Source: Megascapheus bottae
Taxonomy: Eukaryota; Chordata; Mammalia; Rodentia; Geomyidae
Reading direction: 5' to 3'
Length of the DNA stretch: 64,000 nt
Assembly (NCBI GenBank): GCA_024803745.1
Contig: JANJXV010000049.1
Span: 4,932,501 to 4,996,500 of the forward strand
The position numbers and the translations under genes are program-made. Position 1 is the first letter of the stretch, and each line of letters opens with the position of its first letter. Positions 1 to 10,879 of this stretch are shown here, one piece after another. The notes beneath the pieces were generated by a model that saw nothing but the letters and a program-made list of their open reading frames with translations, had not been told where the DNA came from and ran no database searches.

Positions 1-518
1 GTGTTAGCGTTAGGGTGAGGGTTAGGGTTAGGGTTAGGGGTTAGGTTTCGGGTTAGGGTTAGGGTTAGGGTAAGGGTTAGGGTTAGGGTAAGGGTAAGGG
101 TTAGCGTTAGGGTAAGGATTAGGGTTACGGTTAGTGTTAGGTTAACGGTAAGTGTTAGGGTTAGGGATAGGGTTCGGGTTAGGGTAAGGGTAAGCGTTAG
201 GGTTAGGGTTAGGGTTGGGTTTAGGTTTGGGGTTAAGGTTAGGGTTAGGGTTAGAGTAAGGTTAAGGGTTAGGGTAAGGTTAGGGTTAGGGTTAGGGTTA
301 GGGTTAGGTTACAAGTTAGATTTAGGGTAAGGGTAAGGGTTAGGGTTAGGATTAGGGTTAGCGTAAAGGTTAGGGTTAGCGTAAAGGTTAGGGTTATGGT
401 TAGGGTTAGGGTTAGGGTTAGGATTATGGTTAGGGTTGGGTTAGGGTTAGAGTTAGGGTTAGATTTATGGTTAGATTAGGGTTAGGGCTAGGGTAAGGGG
501 TAGGGTTAGGGTTAGGGT
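1..518 (+). repeat. 518 bp direct duplication, copy 1
   Basis: Read base by base, this stretch equals 641-1158 at a constant offset of 640 bp, with one mismatch found (t424 versus a1064). Diagnostic irregular units shared by both copies include ACAAGTTAGATTTAGGG (from about 310) and a doubled GCGTAAAGG (from 361). Identity stops at 519/1159. The window starts inside or at the edge of this copy, so it may extend to the left. Confidence 0.95.
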
Positions 519-640
519 AAGGGTTAGGGTTACCGTTTGGGTGAGGGTTAGGGTTAGGGTTAGGGGTTAGGTTTCGGGTTAGGGTTAGGGTTGGGGTAAG
601 GGTTAGGGTTAGGGTTAGGGTTAGGGTAAGGTAAGGGTTA
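519..640 (+). repeat. Spacer with a partial third copy
   Basis: This interval separates the two 518 bp copies. Positions 541-600 repeat 15-74 (offset 526) with one mismatch, a TTGGGG unit in place of TTAGGG. They include the irregular TTAGGTTTCGGG, so a short third copy of the module start sits just before copy 2. The remainder is ordinary variant array. Confidence 0.85.
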
Positions 641-1158
641 GTGTTAGCGTTAGGGTGAGGGTTAGGGTTAGGGTTAGGGGTTAGGTTTCGGGTTAGGGTT
701 AGGGTTAGGGTAAGGGTTAGGGTTAGGGTAAGGGTAAGGGTTAGCGTTAGGGTAAGGATTAGGGTTACGGTTAGTGTTAGGTTAACGGTAAGTGTTAGGG
801 TTAGGGATAGGGTTCGGGTTAGGGTAAGGGTAAGCGTTAGGGTTAGGGTTAGGGTTGGGTTTAGGTTTGGGGTTAAGGTTAGGGTTAGGGTTAGAGTAAG
901 GTTAAGGGTTAGGGTAAGGTTAGGGTTAGGGTTAGGGTTAGGGTTAGGTTACAAGTTAGATTTAGGGTAAGGGTAAGGGTTAGGGTTAGGATTAGGGTTA
1001 GCGTAAAGGTTAGGGTTAGCGTAAAGGTTAGGGTTATGGTTAGGGTTAGGGTTAGGGTTAGGAATATGGTTAGGGTTGGGTTAGGGTTAGAGTTAGGGTT
1101 AGATTTATGGTTAGATTAGGGTTAGGGCTAGGGTAAGGGGTAGGGTTAGGGTTAGGGT
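641..1158 (+). repeat. 518 bp direct duplication, copy 2
   Basis: This is the second copy of 1-518, with only t424/a1064 differing. Near-identity in a sequence whose every hexamer can vary implies a recent duplication, or the same reads placed twice by the assembler. Confidence 0.95.
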
Positions 1159-3072
1159 TAGCGTAAGGGTAAGGGTTAGGGTTAGGATAAGGGTTAAGGT
1201 TAGGGTTAGTGTTAGGTTTATGGTTAAGGTTAGGGTTAGTATTAGGGATAGGCTTAGGGTTGGGTTTAGAGTAAGGGAAAGGTTTAGGGTTAGATTTAGG
1301 TTTAGGTTTGGGGTTAGGGTTAGGGTAAGAGTAAGGGTTAGGGTTAGGGTAAGCGTTAGGATTGGGGTTAGGGTTACGGTTAGGTTTGGCGTTAGGGTTA
1401 GGGGAAGGGTAAGGGTTACGGTTAGGGTTAGGGTTAGGGTTAGCTTTAGGGTTAGGGTAAGGGTAAGGGTTGGTGTTAAGTTTAGGGTTAGGGTTAGGGT
1501 AAGGTTAAGGGTAAGGTTTAGGGTTAGGTTTATGTTTGGGGTTAGGGTTATGGTTAGGGTTAGGGTAATGGTAAGCATTAGGGTTAGGGTTAGGGTAAGG
1601 GTTAGGGTTAGGGTAGGGTTAAGGTGAGAGTTAGGGTTAGGGATAGGGTTAGGGTTAGGGTTAGGTTTAGGGTTAGGGTTAGGGTAAGGCTAAGGGTTAG
1701 AGTTCGGGTTAGGGTATGGGTTAGGGTTAGGGTTAGGGTAAGACTAAGGGTTAGAGTTAGGGTTAGGGTTAGGGTTAGGGGTTAGGGTTAGGGTTAGGGT
1801 TAGGGTAAGGGTAAGGGTTAGGTTTAGGGTTAAGGATAGGGTAAGGGTTAGGGTTAGGGTTAGGGTTAAGGTTAGGGTTAGTGTTAGGGTTAGGGTTGGG
1901 TAAGGGTAAGTGTTAGGGTTAGGGTTAAGGTTAGGATTAGGGTTAGGGTTAGGCTAAGGGTTAGGTTTAGGGTTAGGGTTAGGGGTAGGGTTAGTGTTAG
2001 GGTAAGCGTAAGGGTAAGGTTTAGGGTTAGGGTTAGGGTTAGTTTAAGGGGTAGGGTTACGGGTTAGGGTTAGGGTTAGGTTTAGGGTAAGGGTTAGGTT
2101 TAGGGTTAGGTTTAGGGTGAATGTTAGGGTTAGGGTTGGGGTTAGGGTTAGGGTAAGGGTAAGTGTTCGGGTTAGGGTCAGGGTTAGGGTTATGGTAGGC
2201 TAAGCGTTAGGGTTAGGGTTAGTGTTAGGGTTGGGTTTACGGTTGGGGTTAAGGTTAGGGTTAGGGTTAGGGTAAGGGTAAGGGCTAGGGTTAGGGTTAG
2301 GGTTAGGGTTAGGGTTAAGGTTAGGGTTAGGGTTAACGTTAGGGTTAGGGTTAGCGTAAGGGTGAGGGCTAGGGTTAAGTTTAGGGTTAGGGTTAGGTTT
2401 AGGGTAAGGGTAAGGATTAGGGTTAGGTTTAGGGTTAGGGTTAGGTTTAATGTTAGGGTTAGGGTAAGGGTAAGGATTAGGGTTAGGGTTAGGGTTAGGG
2501 TTAAGGTTAGGCTTAGGGTTATGTTTAGGGATAGGGTAAGGGTAAGGGTAATGTTTAGGTTTAGGGTTAGGGTTAGTGTTAGGGTTAATAAAGGGTAAGG
2601 GGTAAGGTTAGGGTTAGGGTTAGGGTAAGGGTTAGGTTTAGGGTTAGGGTTTGCATTAAGGTTAAGGTTAGGGTTATGGTAAAGGGAAGGGTTAGGGTTA
2701 GCGTTAGAGTTAGGGTAAGGGTAAGGGTTAGAGTTAGGGCCAGGGTTAGGTTTAAAGTTAGGGTTAGGGTAAGGGTAAGGGTTAGGGGTAGGGTTAGGTT
2801 TAGGGTTAAGGTTAGGGTTAGTGTTAGGGTTATGGTTAAGTTTAGGTTTAGGGTAAGGGTAAGGGTTAGGGGTAGGGTTAGGGTTAGGTTTAGGTTTAGG
2901 GTTATGGTTAAGGTAAGGGTAAGGGTTAGAGTTAGGGTTAGGGTTAGGGTCAGGGTGAGGGTTAGGGTTAGGTTTAGGGTAAAAGTAAGGGTTAGGGTTA
3001 GGGTAAGGGTTAAGGTTAGGGTTAGGGTTAGGTTTAGGGTTAGGGTTAGGGTTAGGGATAGGGTTAGGGTAG
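1159..3072 (+). repeat. Variant array with modules reused at 3.7-6.1 kb
   Basis: There is no gene; the content is TTAGGG variants. Two irregular modules recur further right. One at 1220-1600 contains AGTAAGGGAAAGG followed by TTAGATTTAGG, with relatives near 3690-4010 and 5400-5560. The other, about 2440-2770, contains GGGTTAATAAAGGG (2582) and TTTGCATTAAGG, and reappears 3299 bp downstream at about 5740-6070. The shared odd units show block duplication, not independent mutation. Confidence 0.85.
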
Positions 3073-3430
3073 GTTAGGGTTAGGGTTTTGGTTAGGGTAA
3101 GGGTAAGGGTGAGGATTACGTTTAGGGTTTGGGTTAAGGTTAGTGTTAGGGTTACGGTAAGGGTAAGGATTAGGGTTAGGGTTAGGGTAAGGGTTAGGGT
3201 AAGGGTTAGGGTTAGGGTTAGGTTTAGGGTTAGGGTTAGGGTTAGGGTTAGGGATAGGGTTAGGGTAGGTTAGGGTTAGGGTTAGGGTTAGGGTAAGGAT
3301 AAGGGTGAGGGTTAGGTTTAGCGTTTGGGTTAAGGTTAGTGTTAGGGTTGCGGTAAGGTTAAGGATTAGGGTTAGGGTTAGGGTAAGGGTTAGGGTAAGG
3401 TTAAGGGTTAGGGTTAGCGTTAGGGTGAGG
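3073..3430 (+). repeat. ~196 bp local tandem duplication
   Basis: Two adjacent copies carry GTTTGGGTTAAGGTTAGTG at 3127 and 3323, 196 bp apart, each followed by a GGTAAGG/AAGGATTAGGG context. The copies differ by scattered substitutions such as TTACGG versus TTGCGG, so the duplication is not very recent. Confidence 0.8.
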
Positions 3431-4097
3431 GTTAGGGTTAGGGTTAGGGTTTAAGTTTCAGGTTAGGGTTAGGGTTAGGTTTAGGGTTAGGGTTAGAGGT
3501 AGGGTTAATGTTAGGGTAATGGTAAGGTTTAGGGTTAGGGTTACATTAAGGGTTAGGGTTAGGGTAACTATAAGGGTTAGGGTTAGATTAGGGTTGGGGT
3601 TAGGGTTAGGGTTAGGGTTAGGGTAAGGGTAAGGGTTAGGGTTAGATTCAGGGTTACAGTAAGGGTTAGGGTTAGGGATAGGGTGAGCATTAGGGTTAGG
3701 GTTAGGGTTAGGGTTAGGGTAAGGGTTAGGGTTAGGGTTAGGTTTAGGGTTAGGGTAAGGGTAAGGGTTAGGGTTAGGGTTAGGGTAAGAGTTAGGGTTA
3801 GGGTTAGTGTTAGGTTTATGGTTAAAGTTAGGGTTAGGATTAGGGTTAGGATTAGGGTTGGGTTTAGGGTAAGGAAAAGGTTTAGGGTAAGATTTAGCTT
3901 TAGGTTTGGGGTTAGGGTTAGGGTAAGAGTAAGTGTTAGGGTAAGGGTTAGGGTTATGTTAAGCGCTAGGTTTGGGGTTAGGGTTAGGGTTAGGTTTGGC
4001 GTTACGGTTAGGGTTAGGGTTAGGGTAAGGCTAAAGTTTAGAGTTTAGGTTAGGGTATAGGTTTGGGTTAGGGTTTGGGTAAGACTAAGGGTTAGAG

Positions 4098-4129
<32 letters not shown>

Positions 4130-4913
4130 AAGGGTAAGGGTTAGGTTAGGGTTAGGGTTAGGGTTAGAGGTAGGGTTAGGGTTAGGGTTAGGGTTAGGGT
4201 TAGGGTTTGGCTAAGGGTTAGGATTAGGGTTAGGGTTAGGTTTAGGGTTAGGGTTAGGGTTAGAGGTAGGGTTAGGGTTAGGGTAAGGGTAAGGGTAAGG
4301 TGTAGGGTTAGGGTTAGGCTTAGGCTAAGGGGTAGGGTTAGGGGTTAGGGTTAGGGTTAGGGTTAGGTTTAGGGTAAGTGTTAGGGTTAGGGTTAGGGTA
4401 AAAGTTAGTGTTAGGGTTGGGGTTAGGGTTAGGGTAAGGGTAAGTGTTCGGGTTAGGGTTAGGGTTAGGGTTATTGTAAGGCTAAGCATTAGGGTTAGGG
4501 TTAGTGTTAGGGTTGGGTTTAGGGTTGGGGTTAAGTTTAGTGTTAGGTTTAGGGTAATGGTAAGTGTTAGGGTTAGGGTTAGAGTTAGGGTTAAGGTTAG
4601 ACTTAGGGTAAGGGTAAGGGTTAGGGTTAGGGTTAGGGTTAGCGTAAAGGTTAGGGTTAGGGTTAGGTTTAGGGTAATGGTAAGGGTTAGGGTTAGGCTT
4701 AGGGTTAGTTTAGGTTTAGGGGTAGGGTTAGGGATAGGGTTATGGTAAGGGTTAGGGTTAGGTTTAGGGTTAGCGTTATATTTAGGGTTAGGGTAAATGT
4801 AAGGTTTAGGGTTAGGGTTAGGTTCAGGGTTAGGGTTATTGTAAGGGTTAGGGTTAGGGTTAGTGTTAGGTTTTGGGTAAAGTTTAGGGTTAGGCTTAGG
4901 GTAAGGGTAAGGG

Positions 4914-4951
<38 letters not shown>

Positions 4952-6839
4952 AAGGGTAAGGGTTAGGGTTAGGGATAGGGTTAGGTTTAGGGTTAGAGGT
5001 AGGGTTAGGGTTAGGGTAAGGGAAGGGTAAGGTTTAGGGCTAGGAATAGGTTTAGGTTAAGATGTAGGGTTAGGGTTTAGGGTTAGGGTTAGGATTAGGT
5101 TTAGGGTAAGAGTTAGGGTTAGGGTTAGGGTAAAAGTTAGGGTTAGGGTTGGGGTTAGGCTTAGGGTAAGGGTAAGTGTTAGGGTTAGGGTTAGGTTAGG
5201 GTTAGGGTAAGGCTAAGCGTTAGGTTTAGGGTTAGTGTTAGGGTTGAGTTTAGGGTTGGGGTTAAGGTTAGGGTTAGGGTTAGGGTAATGGTAAGGGTTA
5301 GGGTTAGGGTTAGCGTTAGGGTTAGGTTTAAGGTTAGACTTAGGGTAAGGGTAAGGGTTTGCGTAAAGTTTAGGGTTAGGGTTAGGGTTAGGGTTACGGT
5401 TAGATTTAGGGTTAGGATTAGGGTAAGGGTAAGGGTAAGGGTTAGGGTTATGGTTAGGGTTAGGGTTGGGTTTAGGGTAAGGGAAAGGTTTAGGGTTAGA
5501 TTTAGGGTTAGGTTGGGGTTAGGGTTAGGGTAAGAGTAAGGGTTAGGTTAAGGGTTACGGTTAGGATAAGGGTTGGGGTTGGGGTTAGGGTTAGGGTTAG
5601 GTTTGGCGTTAGGGCTAAGGTAAGGGAAAGGGTTAGGGTTAGGGTTATGGTTAGGGTTAGGGTTAGGTTTACGGTTTGGTAAGGGTAAGGGTTGGTGTTA
5701 AGTTTAGGGTTAGGGTTAGGGTTAGGAATAGGTTTAGGGTTAGGGTTAGGTTTAGTGTTAGGGTTAGGGTAAGGGTAAGGATTAGGGTTATGGTTAGGGT
5801 TAAGGTTAGGGTTAGGGTTAGGTTTAGGGTAAGGGTAAGGGTTAGGGTTAGGTTTAGGGTTAGGGTTAGGTTTAGTGTTAGGGTTAATAAAGGGTAAGGG
5901 GTAAGGTTAGGGTTAGGGTTAGGGTAAGGGTTAGGTTAAGGGTTAGGGTTTGCATTAAGGTTAAGGTTAGGGTTAGGGTAAAGGGAAGGGTTAGGGTTAG
6001 CGTTAGAGTTAGGGTAAGGGTAAGGGTTAGAGTTAGAGCCAGGGTTAGGTTTAAAGTTAGGGTTAGGGTAAGGGTAAGGGTTAGGGTTAGGGTTAGGGTT
6101 AGGTTTAGGGTTAGAGGTAGGGTTAGGGTTAGTGTAAGGGAAGGGTAAGGTTTAGGGTTAGGAATAGGTTTAGGTTAAGATGTAGGGTTAGGGTTAGGGT
6201 TAGGTTAAGGGTAAGGTTTAGGGTTAGGTTTAGGTTTGGGGATAGGGTTAGGGTTAGGGTTAGGATAAGTGTAAGGGTTAGGGTTAGGGGTTAGGGTTAG
6301 GGTTAGGGTTAGGGTTAGGTTTAAGGTGAGCGTTAGGGTTAGGGTTAGGGTTAGGGGTTAGGGATAGGCTTATGGTTTTGGTAAGCGTTAGGGTTATGGT
6401 AGGGTAAGGGTTAGGTTTAGGGTTAGGGTAAGGGTAAGTGTTAGGGTAAGGGTTAGGGTTAGGTTTAGGGTTAAGGTTAGGGTTAGGGTTAGGGTAAGGG
6501 TAAAGGTTAGGGTTCGGGTTAGGGTCAGGGGTTAGGGTTAGGGTTAGGGTGAGTTTTAGGGTTAGGGTACGGGTAAGGTTTAGGGTTAGGTTTTGAGTTA
6601 GGGGTTAGGGCTAGGGTTAGGGTTAGGGTTAGGGAAGGGTTAGGGTTAGGGTTCTGGTTAGGTTTGAGGTTAGGGTTAGAGTAAGGATAAGGGTTATGAT
6701 TAGGGTTAGGGTTAGGTTTAGTCTTTGGCTTAGGATTAGGGTTAGGGTAAGGATAATGGTTAGGGTTAGGGTTAGGGTTAGGGTAAGGATTAGAGTTAGG
6801 GTAAGTGTTAGGGTTAGGGTTAGGGTTAGGGTTATGGTT
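3431..6839 (+). repeat. Variant array with second copies of left-block modules
   Basis: There is no gene. The region contains further copies of the AAGGGAAAGG/TTAGATTTAGG module (about 3690-4010 and 5400-5560) and of the TTAATAAAGG module (about 5740-6070, offset 3299 from 2440-2770). It also has one of at least four sites with GTTAGGTTTTGGGTAAAG (near 4866; others near 9665, 22472 and 22605). Positions 5655-5722 are identical to 20809-20876, just right of the second orientation switch. Confidence 0.85.
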
Positions 6840-9590
6840 AGGGTTAGGTTTAGGGTTAGGGTTAGGATTAGGGTAAGGGTTAGGTTTAGGGTTATGGTTA
6901 GGGGTTAAGGTTAGAGTTAGGATTAGGGTAAGGTTAGGGTTAGGGATAGGGTAAGGGTTAGGGTTAGGGTTAGGGTTAGGGTAAGGCTGACGGTTAGAGT
7001 TAGGGTTAGGGTAAGGTTTAGGATTAGGGTTAGGGTAAGGGTAAGGGTTAGGTTAAGTGTTAGGGTTAGGTTTAGGGTTAAGGTTAGGGTTAGGGTTAGG
7101 GGTTAGGGTTAGGGTTAGGGTTAGGGTAAGTGTTAGGGTTAGGGTTAGGGTTAGGTTTAGGGTTATGTGTATGATTAGAGTAATGGTTAGGGTTAGGGTT
7201 AGTTTTAGGGTGAAGGTTAGGGTTAGGGTTATGGTTAGGGGTTAAGGTTAGAGTTAGGATTAGGGTAAGTGTAGGGTTAGGGTTAGGGTTAGGGTTAGGG
7301 TTAGTTTTAGGTTTGGCGTAGTGTTAGGTTAAAATTAAGGGTTAGGTTTAGGGTTAGGGTAAGGGTAAGGGTTAGGGTTAAAGTTAGGGTTAAGTTTAGG
7401 GTTAGGAATAGGGTTAGGATAAGGGTTACGGTTAGGGTTAGGGTAAGGGTTAGGGTTAGGTTTAGGGATAGAATTGGGGTTAGGGTTAGGGTAACGGTAA
7501 GGGTTAGGGTTAGGGTTAGGGTTAGTATTAGGGTAAGGGTTAGGATTAGGGTAAGGGTTAGGTTGAATGTTAGGGTTAGCATTAAGGTTAGGGTTAGGGT
7601 TAGGGTTAGGTTTATGGTAAGGATTAGGGTTATGTTTAGGGTTAGGGTAAGGGTTAAGGTTAGCGTTAGGGGTAGGGTTAGCATTAAGGTTAGGTTTAGG
7701 GTTATGGTAAGGGTAAGGGTTAGTGTTAGGTATAGCCTTAGGCTAGGTTTTGGGTAAGGGTTAGGGTTAGGGTTAGTGTTCGGTTTAGGGTTAAGTTTAG
7801 GGTTAGGGTTACGTTTAGGGTAAGGGTTCGGATTAGATGAGGGTTAGGGGTTAGGGTTAGGGTTAGGGTTAGGGTTAGGGTTAAGATAATGGTAAGGTTT
7901 AGAGTTAGGATTAGGGTTAGGGGTTAGGGTTAGGGTTAGGTTAGGGTAAGGATTAGGGTAAGGTTTAGGGTTAGCATTAAGGTGGGTTAGGGTTATGGTA
8001 AGGGTATGGGTTAGGGTTAGCGTTAGGGTTAGGGTTCAGTAAGGGTTAGGGATAGGGTTAGGGTTAGAGTTAGCGTTAGGTTTAGGTTTAGGGTTAGGTT
8101 TAGGTTTTGGATTAGGGTTAGGCTTAGGGTTAGGGTAAGGGTTAGGGTTAGGGTTAGGGTTATGGTTAGGGTAAGGGTTAGGTTTAGGGTTAGGGTTAGG
8201 ATAAGGCTTAAGGTTAGAGTTAGGGTTAGGGTAAGGGTTAGGGTTAGGGTTAGGGTTAGGGTTAGGGTAAGACTAAGCGTTGGAGTTAGCGTTAGGGTTA
8301 GGCTTAGAGGTTAGGGTTAGGCTTAGGGTTAGGGTAAGGGCAAGTGTTAGCTTTAGGGTCAAGGTTAGGGTAAGGGTAAGGGTTACGGTTAGGGTTAGAG
8401 TTAGGGTTAAGGTTAGGGTTACTGTTAGGGTTAGGGTTAGGGGTAGGGTAAGGGTAAGTGTTAGGGTTAGGGTTAAGGTTAGGGTTAGGGTTAGGGTTAT
8501 GCTAAGGGTTAGGGTTAGCGTAAGGGTTAGGTTTAGGGTTAGGGTAGGGTTAGGGTAAAGATTGGGGTTAGGTTTAGGGTTAGGGTTAGCGTAAGGTAAG
8601 GGTTAGGATTAGGCATAGGGTTAGGATTAGGTTTAGGGTTAGGGTTAGGGTAAGGGTAAGGTTTATGTTTATTGTTAGGGTTAGGGTTAGGGTTGTGGTA
8701 AGTGTAAGACTTAGGGTTAGGGTTAGGGTGTGGTTCAGGGTTAGGGTAAGGTTTAGGGTTAGGTTTAGGGTTAGGTTTAGGGTTAGGGTTAGGGTAAGGG
8801 TAAGGTTTAGGTTTAGGTTTAGGGTTAAGTTTAGGTTTAGGGTTAGGGTTAGGGTTAGGGTAAGTGTAAGGGTAAGGTTTAGGGTGAGAGTTAGGGTTAG
8901 GGAGAGGGTAAGGGTTAGAGTTAGGGTTAGGGTTTGGGTTAGATTAAGGATTATGTTTAGGGTTAGGGTAAGGGTTAGGGTTAGGGTTAGGGTTAGCATT
9001 AAGTTTAGGGTTAGGGTTAGGGTTAAGGTAAGGGTAAGGGTTAGGATTAGGGATACGGTTAGGGTTCGGGTAAGGGTTAGGTTAGGGTTAGGTTTAGGGT
9101 GAGGTTTAGGATAAGGGTAAGGGTTAGGGTGAGGGTTAGGGTTAGAGGTAGGCTTAGGGTTAGTGTAAGGGTAAGGGTACGGTTTAATGTTAGGGTTAGG
9201 GTTAGGGTAAGTGGTAGGGTTAGCGGTTAGGGTTAGGGTTAGGGTTAGGTTTAGGGTAAGGGTTAGGGTTAGCGTTAGGGTTAGGGTAAAAGTTAGGGTT
9301 AGGATTAGGGTTTGGGTTAGTGTAAGGGTAAGTGTTAGGGTTAGGGTTAGGGTTAGGGTTAGGGTTGGATTTAGGTTTGGGGTTAAGGTTAGGGTTAGTG
9401 TTAGGGTAATGGTAAGGGTTAGGGTTAGGGTTAGGGTTAGGTTAAAGTTTAGACTTAGGGTAAGGGTAAGGGATAGGGTTAGGCTTAGGGTTAGCGTAAA
9501 GGTTAGGGTTAGGTTTAGGGTTAGGGTTAGGGGTAGGTTTAGGGTTAGGGTTAGGGTAAGGTTTAGGGTTAGGGTTACGGGTTAGGGGTA
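6840..9590 (+). repeat. Left arm of a large imperfect palindrome
   Basis: Landmarks appear in reverse complement and opposite order at 16.46-19.56 kb. These are GGCTGACGG at 6985 versus CCGTCAGCC at 19397, TTCGGATTAGATGAGGG near 7826 versus its complement near 18295, GGTTGAATG near 7561 versus 18570, AGACTAAGCGTTGGA near 8272 versus 17790, and GTGGTAGGGTTAGCGG near 9211 versus 16775. Summed coordinates stay near 26000-26400, so order is kept with small indels. A sampled stretch (about 9210-9380) is almost identical. Outer limits are approximate. Confidence 0.85.
8640..9110 (+). repeat. Module D, forward copy
   Basis: This module is marked by GTTAGATTAAGGATTATG near 8940 and GGGTGTGGTTCAGGG near 8727. 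It has three reverse-complement relatives in the inverted segment, at about 14779-15448, 16897-17406 and 20145-20792 (CCTTAATCTAACCC near 15112, 17034 and 20481). One forward and three inverted copies help reconstruct the inversion. Confidence 0.85.
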
Positions 9591-9790
9591 GGGTTAGGGT
9601 TAGGGTAAGGGTTAGGGGTAGGTTTAGGTTTAGGTTTAGTGTTAGAGTTACGGTTAGGGTTAGTGTTAGGTTTTGGGTAAAGTTTAGGGTTAGGGTTAGC
9701 GTTAGGTTAGGATTAGGGTTAGGGTTAGGGTTACGGTTAGGGTAAGGGTTAGGGTTAGGCTTAGGGTTAGGGTTAGAGGTAGGGTTAGGG
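9591..9790 (+). repeat. Variant array leading to the first orientation switch
   Basis: This is ordinary G-rich array including one GTTAGGTTTTGGGTAAAG site (near 9665). I could not match it to the sequence on the far side of the switch, so there is no clear paralogue spanning the left junction. Confidence 0.7.
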
Positions 9791-9840
9791 TTAGAGTAAG
9801 GTTAAGTTGTACCTTAGAGTAAGGTTAACGCTAATCTTTA
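9791..9840. other. Head-to-head orientation switch (TTAGGG to CCCTAA)
   Basis: G-rich repeats on + end and C-rich repeats on + begin within this interval. The sequence TTAGAGTAAGGTTAA occurs twice (9791-9805 and 9814-9828), separated by GTTGTACC. The switch falls at the palindrome GTTAAC (9824-9829), followed by CGCTAATCTTTACCC. The geometry equals that of a telomere-telomere fusion such as the human 2q13 site, but the reverse switch 11 kb away favours inversion. The 15 bp direct repeat suggests local templated copying at the breakpoint (inference). Confidence 0.9.
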
Positions 9841-10039
9841 CCCTAACCCTAACCCTAACACTAACCCCTAACCCTAACCCTTACCCTAACCCTAACCCTA
9901 ACCCTAACACTAAACCTTACCCTTACCCTAACCCTAACCCTACCTCTAAACCTAACCCTAACCCAAACCCTAACCCTAACCATTAGCCTAACCCTAACCC
10001 TAAACTTAACCCTAACCCTAACCCTAACCCTTACCATTA

Positions 10040-10847
10040 CCCTAACCCTAACCCTAAACCTAACTCTAACGCTAACCTTAACCCTAATCCTAATGCTAAA
10101 CCTTACCCTTACGCTAACCCTAACCCTTACACATACCCTAACCCTAACCCTAACCCCTAACCCTAACCCTAAACCTAACCCTAAATCTAACCCTTAGCCT
10201 TAACCTAACCCTAATCCTAAACCTCACCCTAACCATAACTCTAATCGTCACCCTTACTGTAACCCTAACCCAACCCTAACCCTTACCCTTACCCTAACCC
10301 TAACCCTTACCCTAACCCTAACTCTAACCCTAACCCCTAACCCTAACCCTAACCCTAACGACCACCCTAAAACTAACCCTAACCCTAACCCTAACCCTAA
10401 TCCTAACACTTACCCTAACCCTAATCCTTACGCTAATCCTAAACGTAACCCTAACCCTAACCTTAAACCTAACCCTTACCCTAACCCTAACCCTAACCCT
10501 AATCCAAACCCTAAACCGAACCCTAACCCTAATTCTAACCCTTCCCCTTCCCCTAACCCTAACCTCAAACCTAACCCTAACCCTAACCCTAACCCTTACC
10601 CTAACCCTAACCCTAACCCTAACGCTAACCCTTACTCTTACCCAACCCTAACCCCAAACCTAACATAACCCTAACAATAAAACCTTACCCTTACCCTAAA
10701 CGGAACTCTAACCCTTACCCTAATCCTAACCCTAACCCTAAACCTAGCCCTAACCCCTAACTCTAACCCTAACCCTAACTCTAACCCCTGACCCTAACCC
10801 TAACACTAACTTTTACCCTTACCCAAACCCTAACCCTAACCGTAAAC

Positions 10848-10879
<32 letters not shown>

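Larger units (their letters stand above)
1..9829 (+). repeat. Degenerate telomeric array, G-rich strand on + (left block)
   Basis: The stretch consists entirely of TTAGGG hexamers and near variants, with the G-rich strand on + throughout. TAAGGG is the commonest variant and often appears as a doublet; TTTAGGG, TTAGTG, TTACGG, TTAGCG, TGAGGG and TTGGGG are scattered. Perfect runs rarely exceed five or six units. TTAGGG is the vertebrate-type telomere unit and tandem units contain the TRF1/TRF2 site, so shelterin binding and G-quadruplex formation are possible (inference). The block contains smaller duplications listed separately. No gene or unique sequence was seen. Confidence 0.97.

Noticed and set aside
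9791..9840. Ancestral chromosome-end fusion as the main explanation
   Set aside because: The geometry fits, but an opposite switch 11 kb away and restoration of order on re-inversion make a local inversion simpler. It is not excluded without chromosome context.
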